Assembly (NCBI RefSeq): GCF_003313325.1
Contig: NZ_QMHQ01000001.1
Coordinates: 124,001-188,000, forward strand
Source of the DNA: Pedobacter namyangjuensis
Lineage (GTDB): Bacteria > Bacteroidota > Bacteroidia > Sphingobacteriales > Sphingobacteriaceae
DNA: 64,000 nucleotides
Reading direction: 5' to 3'
Each line of letters begins with the position of its first letter. The stretch's first letter is position 1. The notes under the pieces are model-generated. The model saw nothing but the letters and a program-made list of their open reading frames with translations. It did no database searches and had not been told where the DNA came from. The position numbers and the translations under genes are program-made. Below are positions 35,844-44,926 of the stretch, piece by piece.

Positions 35844-37256
35844 ATGAAAACCATGATCAAATTACCAGCAGTATTGCTGGGGCTCATGCTCCTCCTTGCT
35901 GGAACCACAGAAAAAGCAATGGCTCAACAGGAGGATGTATCCCTGCAATCGTTCTACGACGAATTATCGCCGTACGGACAATGGATCCAAGACCCGCAAT
36001 ACGGGTATGTTTGGCGTCCCGATGTTGACCAAGAAGAATTTAGACCATACTATACCAATGGCCGTTGGGCTATGACAGAATATGGAAATACCTGGGTAAG
36101 TAACTACGATTGGGGTTGGGCTCCTTTCCATTACGGGCGTTGGATTTACAACCGTTACAACAATTGGGTTTGGTTGCCAGATACCGTTTGGGGACCAGCT
36201 TGGGTAACCTGGAGAAGTGGCGGTGGGCACTATGGATGGGCACCACTAGGACCAAGTATCAACATAGGTATAAATATTGGCAGAGGTGGTTACCGTATAC
36301 CAGATATGTGCTGGAACTTTGTTCCGTACAACAACATATACTACAGCAATTACCCACGTTATTATGGCAATAGAAATAGAGTTTATATCCAAAATACGGT
36401 AATTATAAACAACACCTATGTTCGTAATAACAGAACCTATTACACAGGCCCTAGAGCAGATGATATCAGAAGTCGCACTAACCAAAACGTAACCGTTTAC
36501 AATGTAAACAGAAGTAACAGAGCAGGTGCGTCCAGAATAGATAACAATAGCGTTAACATTTACTCTCCACGCCCAAGTAGAGGCGAGTCTAATGCAAATG
36601 CAGCACCTAGAAATGCGGTACAAGCGAATATTAATCGTGGGCCGATTAGCAGAGATAGAAATGCTGTTGCAGGAAACAGAACTGAACGTGGAAACGCAGT
36701 TGGAAACAATAGAGTAGGCAGAGATAACAATGTTGGTGTACGCCCAGAAAGAGGTAACGGAAACCCAACTGTTGGCAATGAGAGAGGTGGAACAGATAGA
36801 ACTAACGGAGGTTTCGCAACTAGACCAACTAGAGGTGAGAATGGTGTATCTGCTCCTGTAAATAGAGACAACCGAGTGGGTGTAACGCCTAATAACGATG
36901 GTGTCAATCGTTCTAGAGGTTTCGACAGACGAATTGAAAACAATGGGAATGCAAATGAAAGAGTAGAAAGAAATAACTCTACCCAGGCACAACCACAACG
37001 TATAGAGCGTCAGCAACAGGCTCAACAACAGCGTATGGAACGTCAGCAACAAGCACAGCCTCAGCGTATGGAAAGGCCACAACAGCAGGCGCCACAAAGA
37101 GTTGAGCGAGTTGAAAGACAACAACAAGTACCGCAACGTGTAGAAAGATCTCAACCACAACGTGTAGAGAGAAGCCAATCTAGCGGTGGCGGTGGAAGAG
37201 AAAGCAGTGGTAGAGGAAATAGCGGAGGTGGATCATCTCGCCCAGGAAGAGGTTAA
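35844..37256 (+). CDS. secreted DUF6600-like protein with W/Y-rich domain and Arg/Gln/Asn-rich tail
   Basis: A 470-residue exported protein with a signal peptide (about 1-28, EKAMAQQ). Residues about 35-180 are dense in Trp, Tyr, Gly and Pro: SPYGQWIQDPQYGYVWRP, then WVSNYDWGWAPFHYGRW and GHYGWAPLGP. This matches the conserved start of DUF6600 proteins (name from memory). The remaining 260 residues are low complexity: Asn/Arg/Gly-rich (about 190-370), then Gln-Arg-Met-Glu-Arg and Arg-Val-Glu-Arg units (about 375-450), then a Ser/Gly/Arg tail. The basic, disordered tail could bind nucleic acid or polysaccharide. Terminator follows at 37272. No enzymatic motif is visible. Confidence 0.78.
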   Translation: MKTMIKLPAVLLGLMLLLAGTTEKAMAQQEDVSLQSFYDELSPYGQWIQDPQYGYVWRPDVDQEEFRPYYTNGRWAMTEYGNTWVSNYDWGWAPFHYGRWIYNRYNNWVWLPDTVWGPAWVTWRSGGGHYGWAPLGPSINIGINIGRGGYRIPDMCWNFVPYNNIYYSNYPRYYGNRNRVYIQNTVIINNTYVRNNRTYYTGPRADDIRSRTNQNVTVYNVNRSNRAGASRIDNNSVNIYSPRPSRGESNANAAPRNAVQANINRGPISRDRNAVAGNRTERGNAVGNNRVGRDNNVGVRPERGNGNPTVGNERGGTDRTNGGFATRPTRGENGVSAPVNRDNRVGVTPNNDGVNRSRGFDRRIENNGNANERVERNNSTQAQPQRIERQQQAQQQRMERQQQAQPQRMERPQQQAPQRVERVERQQQVPQRVERSQPQRVERSQSSGGGGRESSGRGNSGGGSSRPGRG

Positions 37257-37271
37257 ATAATTCAAATATCA

Positions 37272-37302
37272 AGAGCCGATGTAAAAGTCGGCTTTTTTTT
37301 TT
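37272..37302 (+). terminator. intrinsic terminator of the DUF6600 gene
   Basis: AGCCGA pairs with TCGGCT around an 8-nt loop, followed by ten T. Confidence 0.85.
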
Positions 37303-37347
37303 GCCCCATTTTTTCGAAAAGCAAAGTCAGTAGCCTTTAGCAACAGC

Positions 37348-37395
37348 AAGCCCCGTTATCCGCTTTACTTCGTGTTCGCTCCTACCGGGTTTAGG
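37348..37395 (-). repeat. dispersed imperfect-palindrome element, copy B
   Basis: Minus strand: AAACCCGGTAGGAGCGAACA, then CGAAGTAAAGCGGATAACGG and GGCTT. This is the shortest copy, without an inner hairpin. CCCGGTA and TAACGGGG form the terminal pairing. Confidence 0.72.
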
Positions 37396-37603
37396 TAAAT
37401 TAGCATTTGCTGCTATGAGGAGCATTAATGCACAAGCCAATAAAATATAGCCTCAATTGAAGCGGTATCTTTTCCCCTAAATCCCTAAAAGGATGTGGGG
37501 AGAAAAATTTAGCGTAAAGTGGGACTAACCTAAATAGTTGTACAAAGGTGCGCTTCAAAAAAATCTGTTCCAGCTAACAAATACCACTACAAGAAAATAT
37601 TAT

Positions 37604-37611
37604 TACCTTTG
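37604..37611 (+). promoter_or_regulatory. probable -7 promoter element of prfC
   Basis: TACCTTTG matches TAnnTTTG exactly and is followed by GCACC as at the promoter near 16879. No TTG stands at the expected -33 position. The implied leader is about 100 nt. Confidence 0.48.
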
Positions 37612-37719
37612 CACCAAATGAAACTGGGCACCATCATATTTTTTTCGCTACGCTTTTTATAAAGCGTTCCCTTGCCTCATTATCAATAAGTTTCAATTCC
37701 AATTTATCCAACAAAATCT

Positions 37720-39303
37720 ATGCTTAATCCTGAAATAGAAAAAAGAAAAACCTTTGCAATTATTAGTCACCCCGATGCTGGTAAAACCACATTGACCGAG
37801 AAGTTTTTACTTTTTGGTGGAGCTATTAATACTGCAGGTGCGGTAAAACGTAACAAGGCAAACCAAAGCAATACCTCCGATTTTATGGAAATTGAGAAGC
37901 AACGTGGTATATCAGTTGCAACTTCGGTAATGGGTTTTGAGTATAGTGGCAAACGAATTAACATTTTAGATACACCGGGACACAAGGATTTTGCGGAGGA
38001 TACTTACCGTACACTCTCGGCAGTGGACAGTGTTATTTTAGTAGTTGATTGTGTAAAAGGCGTAGAGGAACAAACGGAAAAATTGATGGCGGTTTGTAGA
38101 ATGCGTAATACTCCGGTTATCATTTTTATTAATAAAATGGACCGTGAGGGTAAGGAAGCGTTCGACTTATTGGATGAAATTGAAGAAAAGTTGAACATCA
38201 GTTTATGCCCACTTTCTTGGCCAATTGGACAAGGACACACCTTTAAAGGTGTTTACAGCATTTACAACAAACACTTAAACTTATTTAATTCTGACAAAAC
38301 CAAGGTTACCGATTCTGTAGTTGCTGTAAATGATTTAGATGATGCATCGCTATTGGATTATTTAAAGGAAACTGAAATTAACAACCTTAAAGACGATGTT
38401 GAATTGGTTGACGGTGTTTATGGTAAAATTGACAAAGATTTATATACAGAAGGCCTTTTAGCGCCGGTGTTTTTTGGTAGTGCAATTAACAACTTCGGTA
38501 TAAAAGAACTTTTAGATACGTTTATTGATATTGCACCAAGCCCGCGACATAGAGAGGCGGAAGAGCGTGATGTTTTGGTTGAAGAAAAGAATTTTAGCGG
38601 TTTCGTATTTAAAATACACGCCAATTTAGACCCGAAACACCGCGATAGAATTGCATTCTTACGTATTTGTTCGGGCAAGTTTGAACGTAATAAATTCTAT
38701 TATCACACCCGTCAGGATAAAAAGCTAAAGTTTAGCAACCCGATGGATTTTATGGCCAACGAGAAAAGCATTGTTGAAGAGGCTTGGCCGGGCGATGTGG
38801 TTGGTTTATATGACAGTGGCAACTTTAAAATTGGCGATACGTTAACTGAAGGCGAAAGATTACAATTTAAAGGTATCCCAAGCTTCTCCCCTTCTATATT
38901 TAAAGAGGTAGAGAATATGGACCCAATGCGTACCAAACAATTAGAAAAAGGTATCGAGCAATTAACCGATGAGGGTGTTGCACAGTTGTTTGTGATGCAA
39001 CCAGGTAATAGAAAGGTTATTGGCGCAGTTGGAGAGTTACAGTTTGAGGTTATTAACTTTAGGTTAGAGCACGAGTATGGCGCAAAGTGTCGTTTCCGTA
39101 CGTTAACCTATACTCGTTCTAGCTGGGTAACATCTACCGATAAAAAGAAGCTTGAAGAGTTTGTAAAACGCAAGCAACAACATATTGGTATGGATAAAGA
39201 GGAAAATCCGGTTTATCTGTCTGATAGCGAATACATGATTAATTTAACTAAGCAGGATTATCCGGATATCGATTTCCACAAAACCAGTGAGTTTAAAAGC
39301 TAG
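37720..39303 (+). CDS. prfC: peptide chain release factor 3
   Basis: A 527-residue translational GTPase. G1 HPDAGKTT (17-24), the switch region [13 protein letters not shown]3 DTPGHKDF (about 88-95) and G4 NKMD (about 141-144) are present. The length and the C-terminal domain match RF3 rather than EF-G, which would be about 700 residues. RF3 recycles RF1 and RF2 from terminated ribosomes. It stands alone, with an intrinsic terminator 35 bp downstream. Confidence 0.96.
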   Translation: MLNPEIEKRKTFAIISHPDAGKTTLTEKFLLFGGAINTAGAVKRNKANQSNTSDFMEIEKQRGISVATSVMGFEYSGKRINILDTPGHKDFAEDTYRTLSAVDSVILVVDCVKGVEEQTEKLMAVCRMRNTPVIIFINKMDREGKEAFDLLDEIEEKLNISLCPLSWPIGQGHTFKGVYSIYNKHLNLFNSDKTKVTDSVVAVNDLDDASLLDYLKETEINNLKDDVELVDGVYGKIDKDLYTEGLLAPVFFGSAINNFGIKELLDTFIDIAPSPRHREAEERDVLVEEKNFSGFVFKIHANLDPKHRDRIAFLRICSGKFERNKFYYHTRQDKKLKFSNPMDFMANEKSIVEEAWPGDVVGLYDSGNFKIGDTLTEGERLQFKGIPSFSPSIFKEVENMDPMRTKQLEKGIEQLTDEGVAQLFVMQPGNRKVIGAVGELQFEVINFRLEHEYGAKCRFRTLTYTRSSWVTSTDKKKLEEFVKRKQQHIGMDKEENPVYLSDSEYMINLTKQDYPDIDFHKTSEFKS

Positions 39304-39337
39304 GGCAAAACTCCTAAAGGGCTTTTAAGATATGTTC

Positions 39338-39372
39338 AAACCTCGCAGTTTTTAAAAACCTGCGAGGTTTTG
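39338..39372 (+). terminator. intrinsic terminator of prfC
   Basis: AAACCTCGCAG and CTGCGAGGTTT form a perfect 11-bp stem with an 11-nt A/T-rich loop, followed by TTGTG. The T-run is short. Confidence 0.68.
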
Positions 39373-39417
39373 TGTTTATGCACCCAGCGGTTTCAGCGTA
39401 GCACAGCCTTTGGTTAA

Positions 39418-39479
39418 TTAAACCTGATTGGCGTGGAAACCAAAGCATTTTCTGCTTTGTTGAAACAAAAGCAGGGCTG
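39418..39479 (+). repeat. dispersed imperfect-palindrome element, copy D (inverted relative to A-C)
   Basis: Plus strand begins AAACCTGATTGGCGTGGAAA, contains an inner hairpin (AAAGCA, TTTTC, TGCTTT) and ends AAAAGCAGGGCT. The outer ends match copies A and C; the interior differs. It lies between prfC and a membrane protein gene. Confidence 0.6.
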
Positions 39480-39573
39480 AAATAACCGATTAGCAATCTC
39501 TTGCTTTTCAAATAAATAATGAAGTCGGTTAGTTTTGCTCCGATTTGCTTAGCATATGGCTTGTGTGGCAATC

Positions 39574-40431
39574 TTAAATATTTGCGTTCAATAGTTGGTA
39601 TCGTGTTGTTACGTTTTTCTTTTTCGCTGTAATTTTTCCTTTTTTGTCTACGGTATTTGTTACGTTAACTACGTTTATATATTTAGAGGGGTCGCCGTAA
39701 GATTCAAAAACAACAACTTCAGCAAAATTCTCGTGGTCTAAAATCTCTGGGTTATGGTGCAGTAAATCGATCTGTTTATTATCTAATGAATTTAAGAATG
39801 AAGCCTTGTCTTGCACAAAGTTTATTCGGCTAATGGTTTTGCGCCTTTCCATCCACATGTCGTTCTGCTCAGAGAAAGGTGTAGTCAAATAGCCATTGGC
39901 TACGGTTAGTGCAACGCTAAGCAATATTACTACAAGTTCGCCAAACCAGATTACCCAAAGCAGTAGGCCAGACACGTTTCCGCTACTTTCGATGCGAAAT
40001 GTACCTACAGCGTTTAAGTTCTGTATTTCCTGAAATAAAATTCCTGGATGGGTGAAAAGAAAAAAGAAATCTCTGAGCAAAATTTTAATGTCGGCACCAG
40101 TTAGATTAAAGGTAAAACCTTTTGCGCTATACATTAACGCATCAAAAAGCACCCATTGATTATAGAACGCAAGCAGTCCGCAAAAAATGGCTATTGCTAT
40201 ACCAATTTTAAAATTTCTGATTTTACCAACTTTTACGCCCAGGTCTATAAAATAGCCTAATCCCATACCAAACAACATGGCGCAAATTGCTATAAACCAA
40301 ATGTTGGGAACAAGTTTAACGAGCAGGATATAAACGATAGGTAAAATAAATGATGCTAGAATACCAAATAAAATAGTTTTTAAAATGCCAGACGGCGATG
40401 CGATACCAGACGGAACGTATTTTTCTCCCAT
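39574..40431 (-). CDS. multi-pass membrane protein, function unknown
   Basis: A 285-residue protein with four predicted membrane segments: about 19-40, 44-66, 76-96 and 157-182, separated by a long loop after the third. The C-terminal 95 residues are soluble and charged (ERRKTISRINFVQD, LHHNPEILDHENFAEV), ending in a Lys-rich stretch. I recognise no family. It is convergent with prfC across the region with element D. It lies downstream of the aminotransferase on the same strand, but a terminator (40512-40542) separates them. Confidence 0.7.
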   Translation of the reverse strand: MGEKYVPSGIASPSGILKTILFGILASFILPIVYILLVKLVPNIWFIAICAMLFGMGLGYFIDLGVKVGKIRNFKIGIAIAIFCGLLAFYNQWVLFDALMYSAKGFTFNLTGADIKILLRDFFFLFTHPGILFQEIQNLNAVGTFRIESSGNVSGLLLWVIWFGELVVILLSVALTVANGYLTTPFSEQNDMWMERRKTISRINFVQDKASFLNSLDNKQIDLLHHNPEILDHENFAEVVVFESYGDPSKYINVVNVTNTVDKKGKITAKKKNVTTRYQLLNANI

Positions 40432-40511
40432 GAGCTTAATTTAGAAGTGTGTAGAATAATATTTTGAGAATAAATTACGCAATACGGATGCCAAAATGCT
40501 ATTTCTATAAT

Positions 40512-40542
40512 AAAAAAATCCCCAATTTTTAGGTGGGGATTT
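40512..40542 (-). terminator. intrinsic terminator of the aminotransferase gene
   Basis: On the minus strand AAATCCCCA pairs with TGGGGATTT around a 9-nt loop and is followed by a run of T. It begins 20 bp after the aminotransferase stop codon. Confidence 0.85.
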
Positions 40543-40561
40543 CATGTATGAAAGATTTTTT

Positions 40562-41815
40562 TTATTTCAACTTGCTTAGTGCGGTTTTAATTCTAGGCAG
40601 CATATCTTTTATATCTTGCAGAGAACAACCACCGATTGAGGCTCTAAACCAGGGCATATTTTCATCGTTACCAAATGCAGAAAAAGGTACTAATGCACTT
40701 TGCGCTTCTTTAATTAAATAGAAATTCACGTCGGCACTGTTTTTTAGCAAATCGCCCTCTGGTGTAGTTTTACCGATATAATCTATTTTTAAGGTAAGGT
40801 AAATTGCGCCCATAGGCACAACGGCGTCTACTGCAAAACCTTCTGTTTTTAATTGCTGAAAACCATTGTACAATTCATCTAAGCTAGCTTGCACTTGTGT
40901 TTTAAAACTTGCCAAGAAATTATCAACTTGGCCTTTGTCGGCAAAGTATTTAGCAACTGCAACTTGCTCTGCCTTCGGTGCCCAAGCACCGATGTGACCA
41001 AGCAGGGCTTTCATTTTAGAAACGATTTTTTCTGGACCAAATGCCCAACCTACCCTAACACCTGTTGATGCTAAACATTTAGAAATACCGTCGATATAAA
41101 TAGTGTAGTCTTTTAATTCTGGGCGTAAACTAACCGGATTTACATGTTCTTTGCCAAAAGTTAGTAAAGAATAAATCTGATCGTACATAATGTACAAGGG
41201 CTTTTCATCCGCACCGCGAGATTTATTTTCTTCGATTACAATGTCGCAAATCTCTTCTAACTGCGCTTTTGTAAACATGGTTCCTGTTGGATTTAACGGC
41301 GAACACAAAGCCAAAAGCGTTGCACCTTTTAAATGCGGCTTTAATTGTGCTGCAGTTGGCATAAAATTATTTTCTACCGTTGTTTCTACCGCTACGCCAT
41401 TTGCCGAAGATAAGTGGCAATAGTGGTTATTGTTCCAAGATGGAGCTGGATAAATTACTTTATCTCCAGGATCTACCAAAGCTAAATAGGTAGCATATAT
41501 TAACGGACGAGAACCACCAGCAACTAAAATATCTGATGTTGCGTAAGTTAATTGATAACGATCTGCCAACACATCAACAATGGTTTCTCGTAAAGGCAAA
41601 ATACCATCTGCAGGCGGGTAATTAGTATGACCTTGATTGTAAGCAGTTACAATTTCTTCTTTTAATTCTACTGGTATCGGAAAAATTGAAGGATCAAAAT
41701 CTCCGATCGTCAGATTGGCAATTTTAGCACCCTTACGTTTCATTTCGTTAACCTCGTTACCGATTTTTATAATTTCTGAGCCAATAAGTGTGTTTGCTAA
41801 TACTGATACATTCAT
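40562..41815 (-). CDS. class I/II pyridoxal-phosphate aminotransferase
   Basis: A 417-residue fold-type I aminotransferase. The substrate-binding SPLNPTGTMF (about 174-183), the YDQIYSLL strand (about 215-222) and the PLP-lysine motif YIDGISKCLASTGVRVGWA (about 240-258) are all in place. The family contains aspartate, aromatic and LL-diaminopimelate-type enzymes; the sequence does not decide between them. It is transcribed alone, ends at a strong terminator and lies upstream of the Gfo/Idh/MocA gene in the genomic order, with about 90 bp between. Confidence 0.9.
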   Translation of the reverse strand: MNVSVLANTLIGSEIIKIGNEVNEMKRKGAKIANLTIGDFDPSIFPIPVELKEEIVTAYNQGHTNYPPADGILPLRETIVDVLADRYQLTYATSDILVAGGSRPLIYATYLALVDPGDKVIYPAPSWNNNHYCHLSSANGVAVETTVENNFMPTAAQLKPHLKGATLLALCSPLNPTGTMFTKAQLEEICDIVIEENKSRGADEKPLYIMYDQIYSLLTFGKEHVNPVSLRPELKDYTIYIDGISKCLASTGVRVGWAFGPEKIVSKMKALLGHIGAWAPKAEQVAVAKYFADKGQVDNFLASFKTQVQASLDELYNGFQQLKTEGFAVDAVVPMGAIYLTLKIDYIGKTTPEGDLLKNSADVNFYLIKEAQSALVPFSAFGNDENMPWFRASIGGCSLQDIKDMLPRIKTALSKLK

Positions 41816-41904
41816 ATTCTTGTGTTAAAAAATTAATGCCCAAAGATACGAAAAACCATCGGCTTAAGTACTTTGAGCATTTGATGCTTGCTGGTGTAAA
41901 GCTT

Positions 41905-43290
41905 TTAAACTACAATTTTCATCACTTTTCCGCCTTTGCGACTTTCCTCGGCCATAAAACCCATGATATGACTTTCAATAGATTCGTCGATTGTTGAGGT
42001 GAGCAAAGCTGGATTTTTTTGCGCAACAGCTTGTACAAAATCTTTTACTAATAGCCAATCGCCACCGCCATGACCGCTGTTTTTATAACCTTCTACATCT
42101 TCAGCCTTCGGAATAAATTTGGTTTCTTTATTGGTAACAAAATCATGATGCACCAATTCAGTCATATCGCCTACCAAATCGCCCATTGAACCCATAATTC
42201 GGGTACGGCGACCGTGATATGAAGTAAACGCTTCCATTGAGAAACTTGCGGTTACGCTATCGGCAAACAGGATATTGGTAATATAATGATCTGGCTGATC
42301 GTTCTCCATTCGCTAAACACATCGGCCATAGTTGGTTGTTTTTAACTTTTCGGCAATAAACACTTTTCTATCTACATCCGCCGGAACATCAAAAACCGAT
42401 GTTCTTCTGTTTAAATCTAAATATTCTTTTACAGCAGAATAAGGACATTGTCGCTCAATTTTACAACCATCCGCACAACGTGCCGTGCTACCAGCAGGAG
42501 CATTTTCCTTCCTAAACCATTTTAAATCGCCCATGGCCGAAATTTGCTTACTTGGTTTATTAATTACCCATTTAATGATATCTAAATCATGACAAGATTT
42601 GGCCAAAATAATGGGTGTGGTTGCCTTTGAGTTATGCCAATTTCCGCGAACATAAGAATGCGCCATGTGCGTATGCTCAATCGGTTCGAAATGTTGTACG
42701 CTTATTACCTCACCTATCGCACCTTTGGCCAAAAGCTCTTTCATCTTCACAAAATAAGGGGCATACCTTAAAACATGGCAAACCGCTACAATTCTGTTGT
42801 TCTTTTTGGCAAGTGCCAAAATATCCCTGCATTCCTTTTCAGACGGAGAAATTGGTTTTTCTAAAAGGATGTCATAACCCATTGCCAAAGCTTTCATGCA
42901 AGGCTCGTAATGCAAATTGTCTGGGGTAGATATAATTACCGCATCAGCAAATTTTGGTCGTTTAAAAACTTCTTCCCATGTATTAAAACGATTAGTACTT
43001 TCGATTTCATGGATTTTTGCATACCTATCATTTCTAAAAGTATTAGGTTCGGCAACACCTACAATTTTAATCTGATCTTTAAATTTTGCTGCGAAGTTTC
43101 CATAAACCATGCCTCTGTTACCAGCACCAATGGTAATGGCTGTAACCGGTTTAGCTAATTTTTTATGTAATGGATTCTCGGGTATATTGTATAAAAAGGA
43201 GCGTTCGCCCAATTCGGCCAGTACATCAGTACTAACAATTGAAGCCCCAAGTGTAAACGAGAGGGTTTTTAATAGATTCCTGCGGTTCAT
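41905..43290 (-). pseudogene. Gfo/Idh/MocA oxidoreductase interrupted by one in-frame TAG
   Basis: The frame starts at ATG 43290 with a Tat-like signal (NRRNLLKTLSFTLGASIV). It carries the Rossmann strand VTAITIGAGNRGMVYGNFA (about 49-67) and EKPISPSE (about 143-150). After the segment TNYGRCV it meets TAG (42313-42315), then continues in the same frame with RMENDQPDHYITNILFADS to a TAA at 41905. Related proteins continue through this position with a Tyr (GRCVY), so the likely change is TAC or TAT to TAG. The parts are 325 and 134 codons. A strain-specific pseudogene is the simplest reading. A sequencing error is possible; the downstream ATG at 42309 might allow separate translation but would lack the NAD domain. 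Confidence 0.85.
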
Positions 43291-43403
43291 ATTTTTGGCT
43301 AGAAGGTGATCTTAAAACCAAATATACATTGCAAAAAGCATTGAACAATTCTAAATTAGCCTTAGTTAAAAAGAAGATATATAAACCTTTAGGAGGTTAA
43401 AAA

Positions 43404-44738
43404 TTATAACGCCACCAAGTTCTCAATCGCTTTATTCACTTTCTCAAAACCAAACTGACTTAAGGTTTTCTGCATTGCAGCAGCTATTTCCTTGTTCATC
43501 AAATTACCAATACTACCTTCGTGCGTATGTTTAACTTCGTACATCGGCTTAAAATTACCGGTTTCTATTTGTTCGCCAACAATTTTATAAGCTTCTCTAA
43601 ACGGAACACCTTGCAAGGCCAAATCGTTTACAACTTCCACGCTAAACAAATAATCGTATTTCGCGTCTTTTAAAATATCGTCTTTAATGCTAATATGCTG
43701 CAACATAAAATTGCACATCTCCAAACACTCGTTTAACGACGTAATTGCCGGGAAAAGATTCTCTTTAAGCAACTGCAAATCTCTATGGTAGCCAGATGGC
43801 AAATTGGTCGTCATCATGGCAATTTCATTTGGCAAAGCCTGAATTTTATTGCAACGTGAACGAATTAACTCAAAAACATCAGGATTTTTTTTGTGTGGCA
43901 TAATGCTACTTCCGGTAGTTAGTTCTGAAGGGAAGCTTATAAAACCAAAATTTTGGTTAATAAACAAACAAACATCCATTGCCATTTTAGCTAACGTAGC
44001 TGCCACAGACGACATCGCTTGAGCCAAAATTCGTTCTGTTTTGCCCCTGCCCATTTGGGCGTAAACCACATTATAATTCAAAAGTTCAAAACCTAAAAGA
44101 TCTGTGGTCATTGTTCTGTTTAACGGAAAAGAAGAGCCATAACCTGCGGCAGAACCTAGTGGATTTTTATTGGTGATTTTCCAAGCGGCTAACATCAGTT
44201 CCATATCATCGACCAAACTTTCTGCATAAGCGCCAAACCATAAACCGAAAGATGATGGCATGGCAATTTGCAAGTGCGTGTAGCCTGGTAAAAGTTTAGT
44301 CGCATGCGTATTGCTCAACTCAATTAATTGGTTAAACAACGTTGACGTATTACCTACCATTTCTTCAATGCAGCTTCTAAAATAAAGTTTCAAATCAACC
44401 AAAACCTGGTCGTTACGAGACCTACCACTATGAATTTTTTTACCGGCCTCGCCAATACGTTGCGTTAATAGCCATTCTACTTGCGAATGTACATCTTCTA
44501 CACTATCTTCAATAACAAAATCACCCGCTTCAATTTCGGTGTAAATTACTTTTAGCGCATCAGTAACTTCTATCAGCTCTGCTTCGGTTAACAAATTAAT
44601 ACTCGCCAACATTTTAACGTGGGCCAAAGAACCCAGCACATCAAAAGCAGCCATTTGTAAATCAAGTTCTCTATCCTTACCAACTGTAAAAGTTTCAATC
44701 CCTTTATTTACCTCTATATTTTTTTGCCAAATTTTCAT
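43404..44738 (-). CDS. argH: argininosuccinate lyase
   Basis: A 444-residue member of the fumarase/aspartase superfamily. The signature GSSIMPHKKNPDVFE is at about 274-288, with the catalytic HSRSRNDQ pattern (HSGRSRNDQVLVD, about 103-115) and GYTHLQIAMPS (about 152-162). It splits argininosuccinate into arginine and fumarate, the last step of the pathway. It belongs to the arginine cluster but is separated from argE by an S9 peptidase gene on the other strand, so it needs its own promoter. Confidence 0.96.
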   Translation of the reverse strand: MKIWQKNIEVNKGIETFTVGKDRELDLQMAAFDVLGSLAHVKMLASINLLTEAELIEVTDALKVIYTEIEAGDFVIEDSVEDVHSQVEWLLTQRIGEAGKKIHSGRSRNDQVLVDLKLYFRSCIEEMVGNTSTLFNQLIELSNTHATKLLPGYTHLQIAMPSSFGLWFGAYAESLVDDMELMLAAWKITNKNPLGSAAGYGSSFPLNRTMTTDLLGFELLNYNVVYAQMGRGKTERILAQAMSSVAATLAKMAMDVCLFINQNFGFISFPSELTTGSSIMPHKKNPDVFELIRSRCNKIQALPNEIAMMTTNLPSGYHRDLQLLKENLFPAITSLNECLEMCNFMLQHISIKDDILKDAKYDYLFSVEVVNDLALQGVPFREAYKIVGEQIETGNFKPMYEVKHTHEGSIGNLMNKEIAAAMQKTLSQFGFEKVNKAIENLVAL

Positions 44739-44926
44739 TTACTCGTATATAATTTTACCACAAAGTGGATGTGATTTTAGTGCACGCAAAAATACGATAA
44801 AAATGCAATAAAACCGGAGCCTATAACTTTATCACAACACAAAAGCAACAATGTTGCGTAAAAAATTTATGATGTTATTATTATTTGTCGATAAAAGTTT
44901 ACATTCGCTTAATTAAATCCCTATAC

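Larger units (their letters stand above)
37257..37719. other. 463-bp region between the DUF6600 gene and prfC
   Basis: It contains the DUF6600 terminator (37272-37302), dispersed element copy B (37348-37395), a stretch of unplaced sequence near 37420-37560 and a -7 promoter core TACCTTTG at 37604-37611 for prfC. I see no gene. Confidence 0.6.

Noticed and set aside
36246..37178. 310-codon minus-strand frame opposite the DUF6600 gene
   Set aside because: It is a shadow of the repetitive Arg/Gln/Asn coding tail. Its own product is Ser/Ile/Val low complexity without motifs.
39314..39571. 85-codon minus-strand frame between prfC and the membrane protein gene
   Set aside because: It crosses the prfC terminator and dispersed element D. 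The product looks random.
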